Shown here in pieces: positions 57,021-64,000 of a DNA stretch of 64,000 nt. A program made the position numbers and the translations under genes. Each line of letters begins with the position of its first letter. Position 1 is the first letter of the stretch. The stretch is taken from the NCBI RefSeq assembly GCF_023073415.1, contig NZ_JADPJL010000008.1, positions 186,001 through 250,000 on the forward strand, in the 5' to 3' direction. Origin of the DNA: Bradyrhizobium sp. 190. GTDB taxonomy: Bacteria > Pseudomonadota > Alphaproteobacteria > Rhizobiales > Xanthobacteraceae. The notes under the pieces were generated by a model that saw nothing but the letters and a program-made list of their open reading frames with translations, had not been told where the DNA came from and ran no database searches.

Positions 57021-57113
57021 GTCATGCCCGGCCTTGTGCCGGGCATCCACGTCTTTCTTCGCCGCGAAGGCTAGCGGAAGACGTGGATGGCCGGGACAAG
57101 CCAGGCCATGACG
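57021..57113. repeat. Bradyrhizobium-type palindromic repeat
   Basis: A 93-base imperfect palindrome between the binding protein and livH genes. The left arm starts GTCATGCCCGGCCTTGTGCC and the right arm ends GGACAAGCCAGGCCATGAC; about 30 of 35 bases pair across the two arms. The GCCCGGCC/GGCCGGG elements also form inner hairpins. It is non-coding and inside an operon. Confidence 0.82.
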
Positions 57114-57151
57114 ATCTATAGATTTCGTATCGCTGCGGATTTGTCTCTCCC

Positions 57152-58021
57152 ATGACCACGCTCTTCACCATCCTGTTCGACGGTGTCGCCTACGGCATGC
57201 TGCTGTTCGTGCTCGCCTGCGGGCTGGCGGTGACGCTCGGGCTGATGAATTTCGTCAATCTCGCCCATGGCGCCTTCGCCATGACCGGCGGCTATATCTG
57301 TGCGGTGCTGGTGAACAACTCCGGCTGGCCGTTCTTCACAGCGCTGCCGCTGGCCTTTGTCTCAGCCGCGGCGATCGGGGTGCTACTGGAACGCACGCTC
57401 TACCGCCACCTCTATACCCGCAGCCATCTCGACCAGGTGCTGTTCACGATCGGCCTCACCTTCATGTCGGTGGCGGCGGTGGACTACATCATGGGATCGT
57501 CGCGCATCTTCATCAAGCTGCCGGCGGCGCTCGAGGGTCAGTTCGATTTCTTCGGCGTCGGCATCGGCCGCTACCGGCTGATGATCATCGTGATCTGCGG
57601 CCTGCTCACGGTGGCGCTGCAATTGATCCTGGCGAAGACCCGCTTTGGCAGCCGTCTGCGGGCGGCGGTGGACGATCCGCGCGCCGCCAGCGGCCTCGGC
57701 ATCAACGTGCCGCAGGTGTTCGCGTTCACCTTTGCCTTTGGCTGCGGCCTTGCGGGTCTCGGCGGGGCGCTCAGTGCCGAAATTCTCGGGCTCGATCCGT
57801 ATTTTCCGCTCAAATTCATGATCTACTTTCTGATCGTGGTCACCGTCGGCGGCTCCTCCAGCATCACCGGGCCGTTCCTTGCTTCGCTTCTGCTCGGCAT
57901 CGGCGACGTCGCCGGCAAATATTACGTGCCGAAGATGGGACCGTTCGTCATCTACACCATCATGATCGTCATCCTGATCTGGCGTCCGAACGGCTTGTTC
58001 GGCCGCGCCGCCGCGCGGTGA
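57152..58021 (+). CDS. livH: Liv-type ABC transporter permease
   Basis: A 289-residue inner-membrane permease. GLMNFVNLAHGAFAMTGGY at about residues 30-48 is the LivH signature, and GSRLRAAVDDPRAASGLGI is the ATPase-coupling loop. It starts 175 bases after the binding protein gene, the gap being filled by a palindromic repeat, and is followed closely by livM. Confidence 0.9.
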   Translation: MTTLFTILFDGVAYGMLLFVLACGLAVTLGLMNFVNLAHGAFAMTGGYICAVLVNNSGWPFFTALPLAFVSAAAIGVLLERTLYRHLYTRSHLDQVLFTIGLTFMSVAAVDYIMGSSRIFIKLPAALEGQFDFFGVGIGRYRLMIIVICGLLTVALQLILAKTRFGSRLRAAVDDPRAASGLGINVPQVFAFTFAFGCGLAGLGGALSAEILGLDPYFPLKFMIYFLIVVTVGGSSSITGPFLASLLLGIGDVAGKYYVPKMGPFVIYTIMIVILIWRPNGLFGRAAAR

Positions 58022-58028
58022 GCCAGCG

Positions 58029-59060
58029 ATGACCGCAGTCTCCGATGTTTCATCCCATGCCATCGCCCGCGCCCGCTTGCGTCCGGCTGAAATCGCGTTC
58101 TGGGTTCTCGCGGCGTCCTGCGCGTTCCTGTTTCCCTCCCGCTATCTGATCATGACCGACATCATTCGGCTGGCGTTGTTCACGCTGTCGCTCGATCTGA
58201 TCCTCGGCTACGCCGGCATCGTCTCGCTGGGGCACGCCGCCTTCTTCGGCGTCGGTGCCTATTCGGCGGGGCTATTGGCCCTGCACGGCATCATCAACGA
58301 GCCGGTGATCGCGCTTGTTGCGGCCGGCCTGATCGCCATGGTGCTCGGCTTCCTCACGAGCTTCCTCGTCATCCGCGGCGTCGACCTGACGCGGCTGATG
58401 GTGACGCTCGGCATCGCGCTGCTGCTGGAGGCGCTGGCGGAACGCTTCTCCAACATCACCGGCGGCACCGACGGGCTGCAGGGCATCGAGATGCAACCGA
58501 TCCTCGGCCTGTTTGCGTTCGACATGTTCGGGAAGACCGGCTTCTTCTACTCGCTGATCGTGCTGTTCCTGCTGTTTCTGCTGGCGCGGCGGATCGTGAA
58601 TTCGCCGTTCGGCCTGTCGCTGCGCGCGATCAAGAACAACCCGTTGCGGGCGTCGGCGATCGGCGTGCCCGTCAACCGCCGCCTGATCGCGATCTATACG
58701 GTGGCGGCATTCTATGCCGGCATCGCCGGCGCGCTGTTCACCCAGACCACGGCGCTGGCCTCCCTCGACGTGTTCGCGTTCGAGCGCTCCGCCGATCTGA
58801 TGCTGGTGCTCGTCATCGGCGGCACCGGCTATCTCTATGGCGGGCTGATCGGCGCGGTCGTGTTCAAGATGCTGCAGGAGCTGTTTCAGACCATTACGCC
58901 GCAATACTGGATGTTCTGGATCGGGCTCGTTCTGGTCGTGATCGTGCTGGTGGGCCGCGAGCGCATCCATCGCTGGGTGCTTTGGGGGCCGAACCTTGTG
59001 ATCCGCCAGGTCTTCGGACGCAAGGCCGTCGTGGCCGTTCCTGAAAGCGATGCGCCATGA
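58029..59060 (+). CDS. livM: Liv-type ABC transporter permease
   Basis: A 343-residue permease with about ten hydrophobic helices. LGYAGIVSLGHAAFFGVGAY at about residues 59-78 is the LivM hallmark, and LSLRAIKNNPLRASAIGV is the coupling loop. It begins 8 bases after livH and its stop overlaps the livG start. Confidence 0.9.
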   Translation: MTAVSDVSSHAIARARLRPAEIAFWVLAASCAFLFPSRYLIMTDIIRLALFTLSLDLILGYAGIVSLGHAAFFGVGAYSAGLLALHGIINEPVIALVAAGLIAMVLGFLTSFLVIRGVDLTRLMVTLGIALLLEALAERFSNITGGTDGLQGIEMQPILGLFAFDMFGKTGFFYSLIVLFLLFLLARRIVNSPFGLSLRAIKNNPLRASAIGVPVNRRLIAIYTVAAFYAGIAGALFTQTTALASLDVFAFERSADLMLVLVIGGTGYLYGGLIGAVVFKMLQELFQTITPQYWMFWIGLVLVVIVLVGRERIHRWVLWGPNLVIRQVFGRKAVVAVPESDAP

Positions 59061-59809
59061 CGATCGCGCTGGAAACAAAGGGACTGGAAAAATCCTTCGG
59101 CGGCTTGAAGGTCACGCGCGACCTCTCGCTGAAGGTGGAGCAAGGCGCCCGCCACGCCCTGATCGGGCCGAACGGCGCCGGCAAGACCACCGTCATCAAT
59201 CTCCTGACCGGCGTGCTCAAGCCGAATGGAGGGCGGATCCTGCTCGAGGGCACCGACATCACCGATTTGCCGGTTCACACCCGGGTGCTGCGCGGGCTCT
59301 CGCGCACCTTCCAGATCAACCAGCTCTATGCCGATTTGACCCCGCTCGAAACCGTGGGGCTGGCGGTTTCCGAACGGCTCGGCCGCGGCGGCGACTGGTG
59401 GCGGCGGATGGGCACGCGCGCCGACGTCAACGAGGAGATTGCCGAGACGCTCGGGCGCTTTCATCTGCTCGACGTGATGAACGAGCTCACCGCAACGCTA
59501 CCCTATGGCAAGCAGCGCCTGCTGGAGATCGCGGTCGCGATTGCGACCCGGCCGCGCGTGCTGCTGCTCGACGAGCCCGCCGCCGGCGTGCCCGAGAGCG
59601 AACGCCACGATATTCTGGCGGCGGTTGCCGCCCTGCCGCGTGACGTCACGGTGCTGCTGATCGAGCACGACATGGATCTGGTGTTCTCGTTTGCCGACCG
59701 CATCTCGGTGCTGGTCAATGGCGCCATGCTGGTGGAGGGCCCGCCCGACGAGGTGGCCAGGGATCCGCAGGTCAAGGCGGTCTATCTCGGTGAGGCCGCC
59801 GATGTCTGA
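59057..59809 (+). CDS. livG: Liv-type ABC transporter ATP-binding protein
   Basis: A 250-residue ATPase. IGPNGAGKTTVINLLTG is Walker A, GLSRTFQINQLYADLTPLE is the LivG-type Q-loop region, TLPYGKQRLLEIAVAIA is the signature region and VLLLDEPAAGVPESE is Walker B. It overlaps livM by 4 bases and livF by 8. Confidence 0.92.
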   Translation: MTIALETKGLEKSFGGLKVTRDLSLKVEQGARHALIGPNGAGKTTVINLLTGVLKPNGGRILLEGTDITDLPVHTRVLRGLSRTFQINQLYADLTPLETVGLAVSERLGRGGDWWRRMGTRADVNEEIAETLGRFHLLDVMNELTATLPYGKQRLLEIAVAIATRPRVLLLDEPAAGVPESERHDILAAVAALPRDVTVLLIEHDMDLVFSFADRISVLVNGAMLVEGPPDEVARDPQVKAVYLGEAADV

Positions 59810-60515
59810 TCTTCTCGCCATCGATGCCTTGCGCGCCGGCTACGGCGAAGCCGTGGTGCTGCCCTCGATGTCGCTGACCCTGGGCGAGGGCCAGGTGCTG
59901 GCGCTGTTGGGGCGCAACGGCACTGGCAAGACCACGCTGATCAATTCGATCGTCGGCATCACCCGCCGCTTCGGCGGCACGCTTGCGCTCGGCGGGGTGG
60001 ACATCACGGCAATGCGGCCGGACCAGCGGGCGCGGGCAGGGATCGGCTGGGTGCCGCAGGAACGCAATATCTTCCGCTCGCTGACGGTCGAGGAAAACAT
60101 GACCGCCGTGGCCCAGCCGGGCCCCTGGACCGTGGACAAGGTTTACGAAATGTTTCCGCGGCTGAAGGAACGCCGCAGCAATTTCGGCAACCAGCTCTCC
60201 GGCGGCGAGCAGCAGATGCTGGCGATCGGCCGCGCGCTTACCCTCAATCCCAAGGTTTTGCTGCTCGACGAGCCGACCGAGGGCCTGGCGCCGATCATCG
60301 TCGAGGAATTGCTGCGGGCGCTCGGCACCATCACCCGGGCCGGCGGCATCTGCTCGATCATCGTCGAGCAGAACGCGCAAAAGATTCTGGGGCTGGCCGA
60401 TCGGGTTGTGATATTGGAACGCGGCGCAATCGTGCATGATGCGGCAAGCCACGCATTGAAGGCCGATCCCGCGGTGCTCGAACGCTATCTCGGCGTCGCC
60501 GGCGCTGCGCACTAG
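59802..60515 (+). CDS. livF: Liv-type ABC transporter ATP-binding protein
   Basis: A 237-residue ATPase. LGRNGTGKTTLINSIVG is Walker A, IGWVPQERNIFRSLTVEEN is the Q-loop region, LSGGEQQMLAIGRAL is the signature and VLLLDEPTEGLAP is Walker B. The ATG at 59802 overlaps livG by 8 bases; the frame upstream is a shadow of livG. It completes a five-gene transporter. Confidence 0.92.
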   Translation: MSDLLAIDALRAGYGEAVVLPSMSLTLGEGQVLALLGRNGTGKTTLINSIVGITRRFGGTLALGGVDITAMRPDQRARAGIGWVPQERNIFRSLTVEENMTAVAQPGPWTVDKVYEMFPRLKERRSNFGNQLSGGEQQMLAIGRALTLNPKVLLLDEPTEGLAPIIVEELLRALGTITRAGGICSIIVEQNAQKILGLADRVVILERGAIVHDAASHALKADPAVLERYLGVAGAAH

Positions 60516-60535
60516 ATTTGATGGGAGTTGAGACC

Positions 60536-61654
60536 ATGCAGAGAACCAAAGCCCCGTTCCGCGCCGACGAGGTCGGCAGCCTGTTGCGGCCACAGCGCAT
60601 CAAGGAAGCGCGCGCCAAACTGGAGAGGGGCGAGATCACGGCGGAGGACCTGCGCAAGGCCGAGGACCTCGAGATCGAAAAGGTCGTGCACAAGCAGGCT
60701 TCCATTGGCCTGAAGCTCGCGACCGACGGCGAATTCCGCCGCTCCTGGTGGCATTTCGATTTTCTCGCCAAGCTCGGCGGCTGCGTGCTCTTCCACCCCG
60801 AGACGGGTATTCAGTTCGCAGGCGTCGAGACCCGCCATGACGCCGTCCGCGTAATCGGCAAGCTCGACTTCCCCGACAACCATCCGATGCTCGATCACTT
60901 CCGCTTCCTGAAGAAGCATGCCGACACGGCCCACGTCACGCCGAAGATGACGATCCCATCGCCCGCGGTGCTGCATTTCCGCGGCGGCCGCAAGTCGATC
61001 TCGAAGGAGGTCTATCCCGATCTCGAGGAATTCTACGCCGATCTCGGCAAGACCTACCGCAAGGCGGTGAAGGCGTTCTACGACGCCGGCTGCCGCTACC
61101 TGCAGTTCGACGATACCGTGTGGGCCTATCTCTGCTCGCAGGACGAGTTGCAGAAGGCGCGCGATCGCGGCGACAATCCCGATGGACTGCAGGAAATCTA
61201 CGCGCGCGTCATCAACTACGCGCTAGCCGAACGGCCGGCCGACATGGTGGTCACCACGCATGTCTGCCGCGGCAATTTCCGCTCGACCTGGATCTCGTCC
61301 GGCGGCTACGAGCCGGTGGCCGAGACCATGCTGGCCGGCACCAATTACGACGGCTATTTCCTCGAATATGATTCCGACCGTGCCGGTGGCTTCGAGCCAC
61401 TGCGCTATCTGCCAAAGGGCAACAAGGTGGTCGTGGTCGGCGTCATTACGTCGAAATTCGGCGAACTCGAGAAAAAGGACGACATCAAGCGTCGTCTCGA
61501 AGAGGCCGCCAAGTTTGCCCCGCTCGACCAGCTCGCGGTCTCGCCGCAATGCGGCTTCGCCTCGACCGAGGAAGGCAACATCCTGTCCGAGGAAGAGCAG
61601 TGGGCCAAGCTCAGCCTCGCGGTCGAAGTCGCCAACGAGGTGTGGGGGAAGTAA
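60536..61654 (+). CDS. Single-domain cobalamin-independent methionine synthase-like protein
   Basis: A 372-residue protein equivalent to the catalytic half of MetE. It starts FRADEVGSLLRPQRIKEAR. The zinc ligands are all visible: His and Cys in TTHVCRGNF, Glu in GYFLEYDSDR, and Cys in SPQCGFASTEE. It lacks the N-terminal MetE barrel, as in the COG0620 proteins of many proteobacteria, whose methyl donor is often not folate. GGGAG eight bases upstream supports the ATG at 60536. It lies 20 bases after the liv operon and may be cotranscribed, suggesting use of an imported methylated or sulfur compound. Confidence 0.85.
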   Translation: MQRTKAPFRADEVGSLLRPQRIKEARAKLERGEITAEDLRKAEDLEIEKVVHKQASIGLKLATDGEFRRSWWHFDFLAKLGGCVLFHPETGIQFAGVETRHDAVRVIGKLDFPDNHPMLDHFRFLKKHADTAHVTPKMTIPSPAVLHFRGGRKSISKEVYPDLEEFYADLGKTYRKAVKAFYDAGCRYLQFDDTVWAYLCSQDELQKARDRGDNPDGLQEIYARVINYALAERPADMVVTTHVCRGNFRSTWISSGGYEPVAETMLAGTNYDGYFLEYDSDRAGGFEPLRYLPKGNKVVVVGVITSKFGELEKKDDIKRRLEEAAKFAPLDQLAVSPQCGFASTEEGNILSEEEQWAKLSLAVEVANEVWGK

Positions 61655-61664
61655 GTCTCTCAGC

Positions 61665-61780
61665 CGTCATTGCGAGCGAAGCGAAGCAATCCACCTCTCA
61701 GCGTTGGGATAGAATGGATTGCTTCGTCGCTTCAGCGCAAAATTGCTTTGCAATTTTGTCGCGAGCTCCTCGCAATGACG
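61665..61780. repeat. Bradyrhizobium-type palindromic repeat
   Basis: A 116-base palindrome between the converging MetE-like and caspase genes. The left arm CGTCATTGCGAGCGAAGCG through CAATCCA (61665-61693) pairs with TGGATTGCTTCGTCGC and CTCGCAATGACG on the right. An inner perfect palindrome AAAATTGCTTTGCAATTTT lies at 61739-61757. Placed between convergent genes, it could also serve as a transcription end for both. Confidence 0.85.
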
Positions 61781-61797
61781 AAGAGCCATCACGGCCT

Positions 61798-62557
61798 TCA
61801 CTTCTCCGCCAGATAGACTTCACCCAGCAGCGACGAGTTCGACCACGGCACCTGCTTGCCCTTGGTTGCCGCGACCACCTCGGCCCGTACCCGCGTCAGC
61901 ATCTGCTGCACCTCGAGTCCCCGCGTGCCGATGTGGCGCGTCAGCGCGGCCGAGAACGGGCTGTTGGCGCCTTCGCCGTCGAGCGCGACCTGTCCGGGCG
62001 CCGTTGCAAATGCGATCAGCGTGCCCGCACCCAGGGTCGCGCCGGCCCCGAGCGTGGCGGGCGCGGCCAGCCCCGAGCCGGCTTCGATGCCACGGGCAGG
62101 ACCTGCGGAAGCCAGCTTCGGCGCCATCGGGTTGTTGCGGCAGGCATCGAGGATCAGGATGTTGGTGCGGACCTGATCGTCGAGGCCCGCCATGATCGTA
62201 TCCATGTCCATCATCGCATCGGTCATGCCGCTGCCGGACTGAAACTGGATATCGATCGGCACCAGATAGTTGCGGCCGTCGATCTGCACGCCATGGCCGG
62301 CGTAGTAGACCACCGCCACCTGCGCCCGCGCGGCATCGCGCAGGAAGTCGCGGATCGTCGCCTGCATCGCCGTGCGGCCGAGGTCGGTTCCCTCCGTCAC
62401 CACGAATCCGATGTCGCGCAGGCTTTTTGCGACCGAGCGGGCGTCATTGTGGGGATTGGGCAGCGGCCTGACATGCGTATAGGCGCTGTTGCCGATCACC
62501 AGCGCAACGCGACGGCTGGTCGGAGCAGGCGCTTGCACGGGCCGCGGGAGGTGGGGG
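61798..62557 (-). CDS. Caspase-like (peptidase C14) domain, C-terminal part of a frameshifted TPR-caspase protein
   Basis: About 245 residues of a bacterial caspase-fold protease domain. RRVALVIGNSAYTHVRPLPN is the first strand and loop, VVYYAGHGVQIDG holds the catalytic histidine, and LILDACRNNPMA holds the catalytic cysteine. LIAFATAPGQVALDGEG and NSPFSAALTRHI follow, as in metacaspase-like proteins. It has no convincing start of its own: the open frame reaches 62697, but the extra part is an Arg-rich shadow of the TPR gene. It is therefore read as the second half of the TPR protein, split by a frameshift near 62553-62557. If real, the frameshift removes the protease from the exported TPR protein. 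Confidence 0.8.
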
Positions 62558-63523
62558 CGCCGCACCGGCCGGCGGAGACGGGGCCGCCGATTCAACGCGC
62601 GAGCGCAGCGCCTCCTTCGCAGCTCGCGGCGGCAACGACTCCGACAGCAGTGACAGGCGAACCTTGGCGGTGGCTTGATTGGCCTTGCTGCCGGCATCGG
62701 AGGCCTTGCCCTCCAGCACCGCGGCGTAATCCTGCCTGGCGCGGTCGAGTTCGCCTTTGGCCTCGTAGGAGAGGGCGCGCTGGCTATAGGCCGAGATCAG
62801 CACGCCGCCCGGCGGCGTCATGATGTTGACCGGTGCTTTTGCTTTTGCGAGCCGGATCGCTTCGGTCGTGTCGGCGATGGCGCGATCAAGGTCACCCTTG
62901 GCGCGCCAGATCACCGCGCGGCTGGTCAAAGGTTGCGGCAATTCCGGGTCGAGACGGATCGCTTCATTGATGTCGGCCAACGCACCATCGAGATCGCCAA
63001 GTGCGCGTTTCGAAATGCCGCGGTTCTGCCAGGAGAACGCCGACGGCGGTCCGAGCTTGATCGATTGATCGTAGTCGGCGATCGCCTTGGCGTATTCGCC
63101 CTTGGAGCGCCAGGCGTTGCCGCGGTTGTGAAAGGTGATGCCGGTCGGCGGCCCGATTCGCAGCGCGTCGTTGAAATCGGCAATCGCGATGTCGTCCTCG
63201 CCCTTGTCGTAATAGGCCGAGCCGCGCAGATTGTAGACGGCTTGGCTGGGCCGCAGGCGGATTGCCTCGCCGGCATCCGCGATCACCTGCGTGTAGTTGC
63301 CTTTCTTGTTCCAGCCGACCGCGCGCCAGAAATAGATGTTCGCGAGCTTCTCGCCGGAAAACACTTTCAGCGCGATGATCTTGTTGCAGGCGTCGATCTG
63401 CTGATCGGCCGGCGTGGTGTCGGTGGTGCAGAGCGGCCCAAGCTGGCTTCGCGGTTGGGCGAGGGAAGGCGCCGACCATAGCGCGGCGGCGAGCAGGATA
63501 AGCGTCAAGATCGCGCGGCGCAT
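62553..63523 (-). CDS. Exported TPR-repeat protein, N-terminal part of a frameshifted TPR-caspase protein
   Basis: About 325 residues. A signal peptide spans residues about 1-22 (MRRAILTLILLAAALWSAP, cleavage near SLAQ). Then come about seven TPR-type helix pairs with repeated A-I-A-D-Y/F-x-x-A-I motifs, for example EYAKAIADYDQSIKLGPPSA and GDLDGALADINEAIRLDPEL. A Pro/Ala-rich linker (PSPPAGAAPPPPA) follows, after which this frame continues only as a shadow of the caspase domain to 62444. One extra base in the C5/G5 run at 62553-62557 would explain the break. The ATG at 63523 is chosen for the signal peptide. The intact protein would be a periplasmic TPR-caspase. Confidence 0.8.
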
Positions 63524-63708
63524 CAGGTCCCCGTGATTGGTCGCAAGTGGCGGATACCGCTTTGTTGCCTGCCGCGGCATGGGGGTTCAAGGCCGGCGCC
63601 GATGTATGCCGGTCGCCAGCGGCGGGGGTTTCCTTTGTTGGGCAGATCGTGGTAGGACGTCGGCGTCACCCGGCGCTGCCCACTGGCATTTCCCAAAACC
63701 CTCACCCG

Positions 63709-64000
63709 ATGAAGAACGACCAGATTCTCAGCCAGATCACCGAGTTCTGCCGCCAAGCCGACATGGCGGAGACGACGTTTGGCCGCCGGACGGTCAACGA
63801 CGGCAAGCTGGTGCACCGGCTGCGCGAGGGCAAGCGCATCACGATCGACACGCTGGACCGCATCCAGGCCTATATCGCGGCGTCCACCGGCGCGCTGCCG
63901 CCGCCGCGGGGCCTCGAAGTACCGCCGGAGAAGCGCGATCCCAGAGGCAATTTCCGCTTCTTCGAGAACCGCCAGAAATACCTGCTGTTCGTGCATACCT
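63709..64000 (+). CDS. Conserved protein, N-terminal part only
   Basis: Ninety-seven codons from the ATG at 63709 run open to the end of the window. The first 60 residues (MKNDQILSQITEFCRQADMA, then RRTVNDGKLVHRLREGKRIT) look like a small helical DNA-binding-like domain. The next part has RGNFRFFENRQKYLLFVHT. I have seen a similar opening before a methyltransferase-like domain in Bradyrhizobium proteins, but the part needed to show this lies outside the window. Confidence 0.55.
   Translation, partial: MKNDQILSQITEFCRQADMAETTFGRRTVNDGKLVHRLREGKRITIDTLDRIQAYIAASTGALPPPRGLEVPPEKRDPRGNFRFFENRQKYLLFVHT

Overview
The window looks like a chromosomal stretch of a GC-rich alphaproteobacterium of the Bradyrhizobium/Rhodopseudomonas type. 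This rests on the codon bias, on two complete Liv-type branched-chain amino acid/carboxylate ABC transporters, on a Bug/TctC binding protein, and on four intergenic palindromic repeats (33757-33881, 37240-37385, 57021-57113, 61665-61780) of the kind scattered through Bradyrhizobium genomes. The genus is inferred from these features, not proven.

Region 1 (1-28.3 kb) is a large surface-glycan island. A full pseudaminic acid pathway is present in two blocks: pseG (cut by the window start), a pseH-like acetyltransferase and pseI on the plus strand, and pseB-pseC-pseF on the minus strand. Between them lie a GT-B-like surface carbohydrate gene, a Wzx-type flippase, Wzy-like and Wzz-like membrane proteins, two PhyH-type oxygenases, a methyltransferase and a fused heptose nucleotidyltransferase/phosphatase. 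The minus-strand block continues upstream as one tightly overlapping 10-gene operon (21.9 to 11.7 kb). It starts with a CBS-GHMP kinase fusion and a NeuB-type synthase fused to a second TIM-barrel domain, followed by a CMP-sugar synthetase, three SDRs and a TIM-barrel isomerase. This is a second, unassigned ulosonate-type pathway and the most interesting item here. Next come a polytopic membrane protein, an NDP-sugar epimerase/reductase-like gene and a WlbA/WlbB/WlbC-like trio for a diacetamido-uronic acid sugar.

Region 2 (28.3-41.2 kb) holds an RDD/ClpP-like membrane protein, a PaaK-like CoA ligase, an AGE-family sugar isomerase, a six-gene liv operon that includes a long-chain acyl-CoA synthetase, and a divergent Crp/Fnr regulator.

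Region 3 (41.3-49.2 kb) is a second glycan cluster: a GT-C-like membrane protein, an FkbM methyltransferase, a methyltransferase-GT2 fusion, another methyltransferase, and gmd-fcl for GDP-L-fucose.

Region 4 (49.3-55.4 kb) is a rearranged catabolic patch: a TctC-like binding protein, a frameshifted MFS transporter, a chimeric scar joining pieces of hemD and tctC, a cyclase-family hydrolase, hemD, purU and a small lipoprotein.

Region 5 (55.8-64 kb) is a second complete liv operon followed by a short MetE-like protein, a TPR-caspase protein split by a frameshift, and the start of a further gene. I saw no tRNA, rRNA, CRISPR array or intact insertion sequence.
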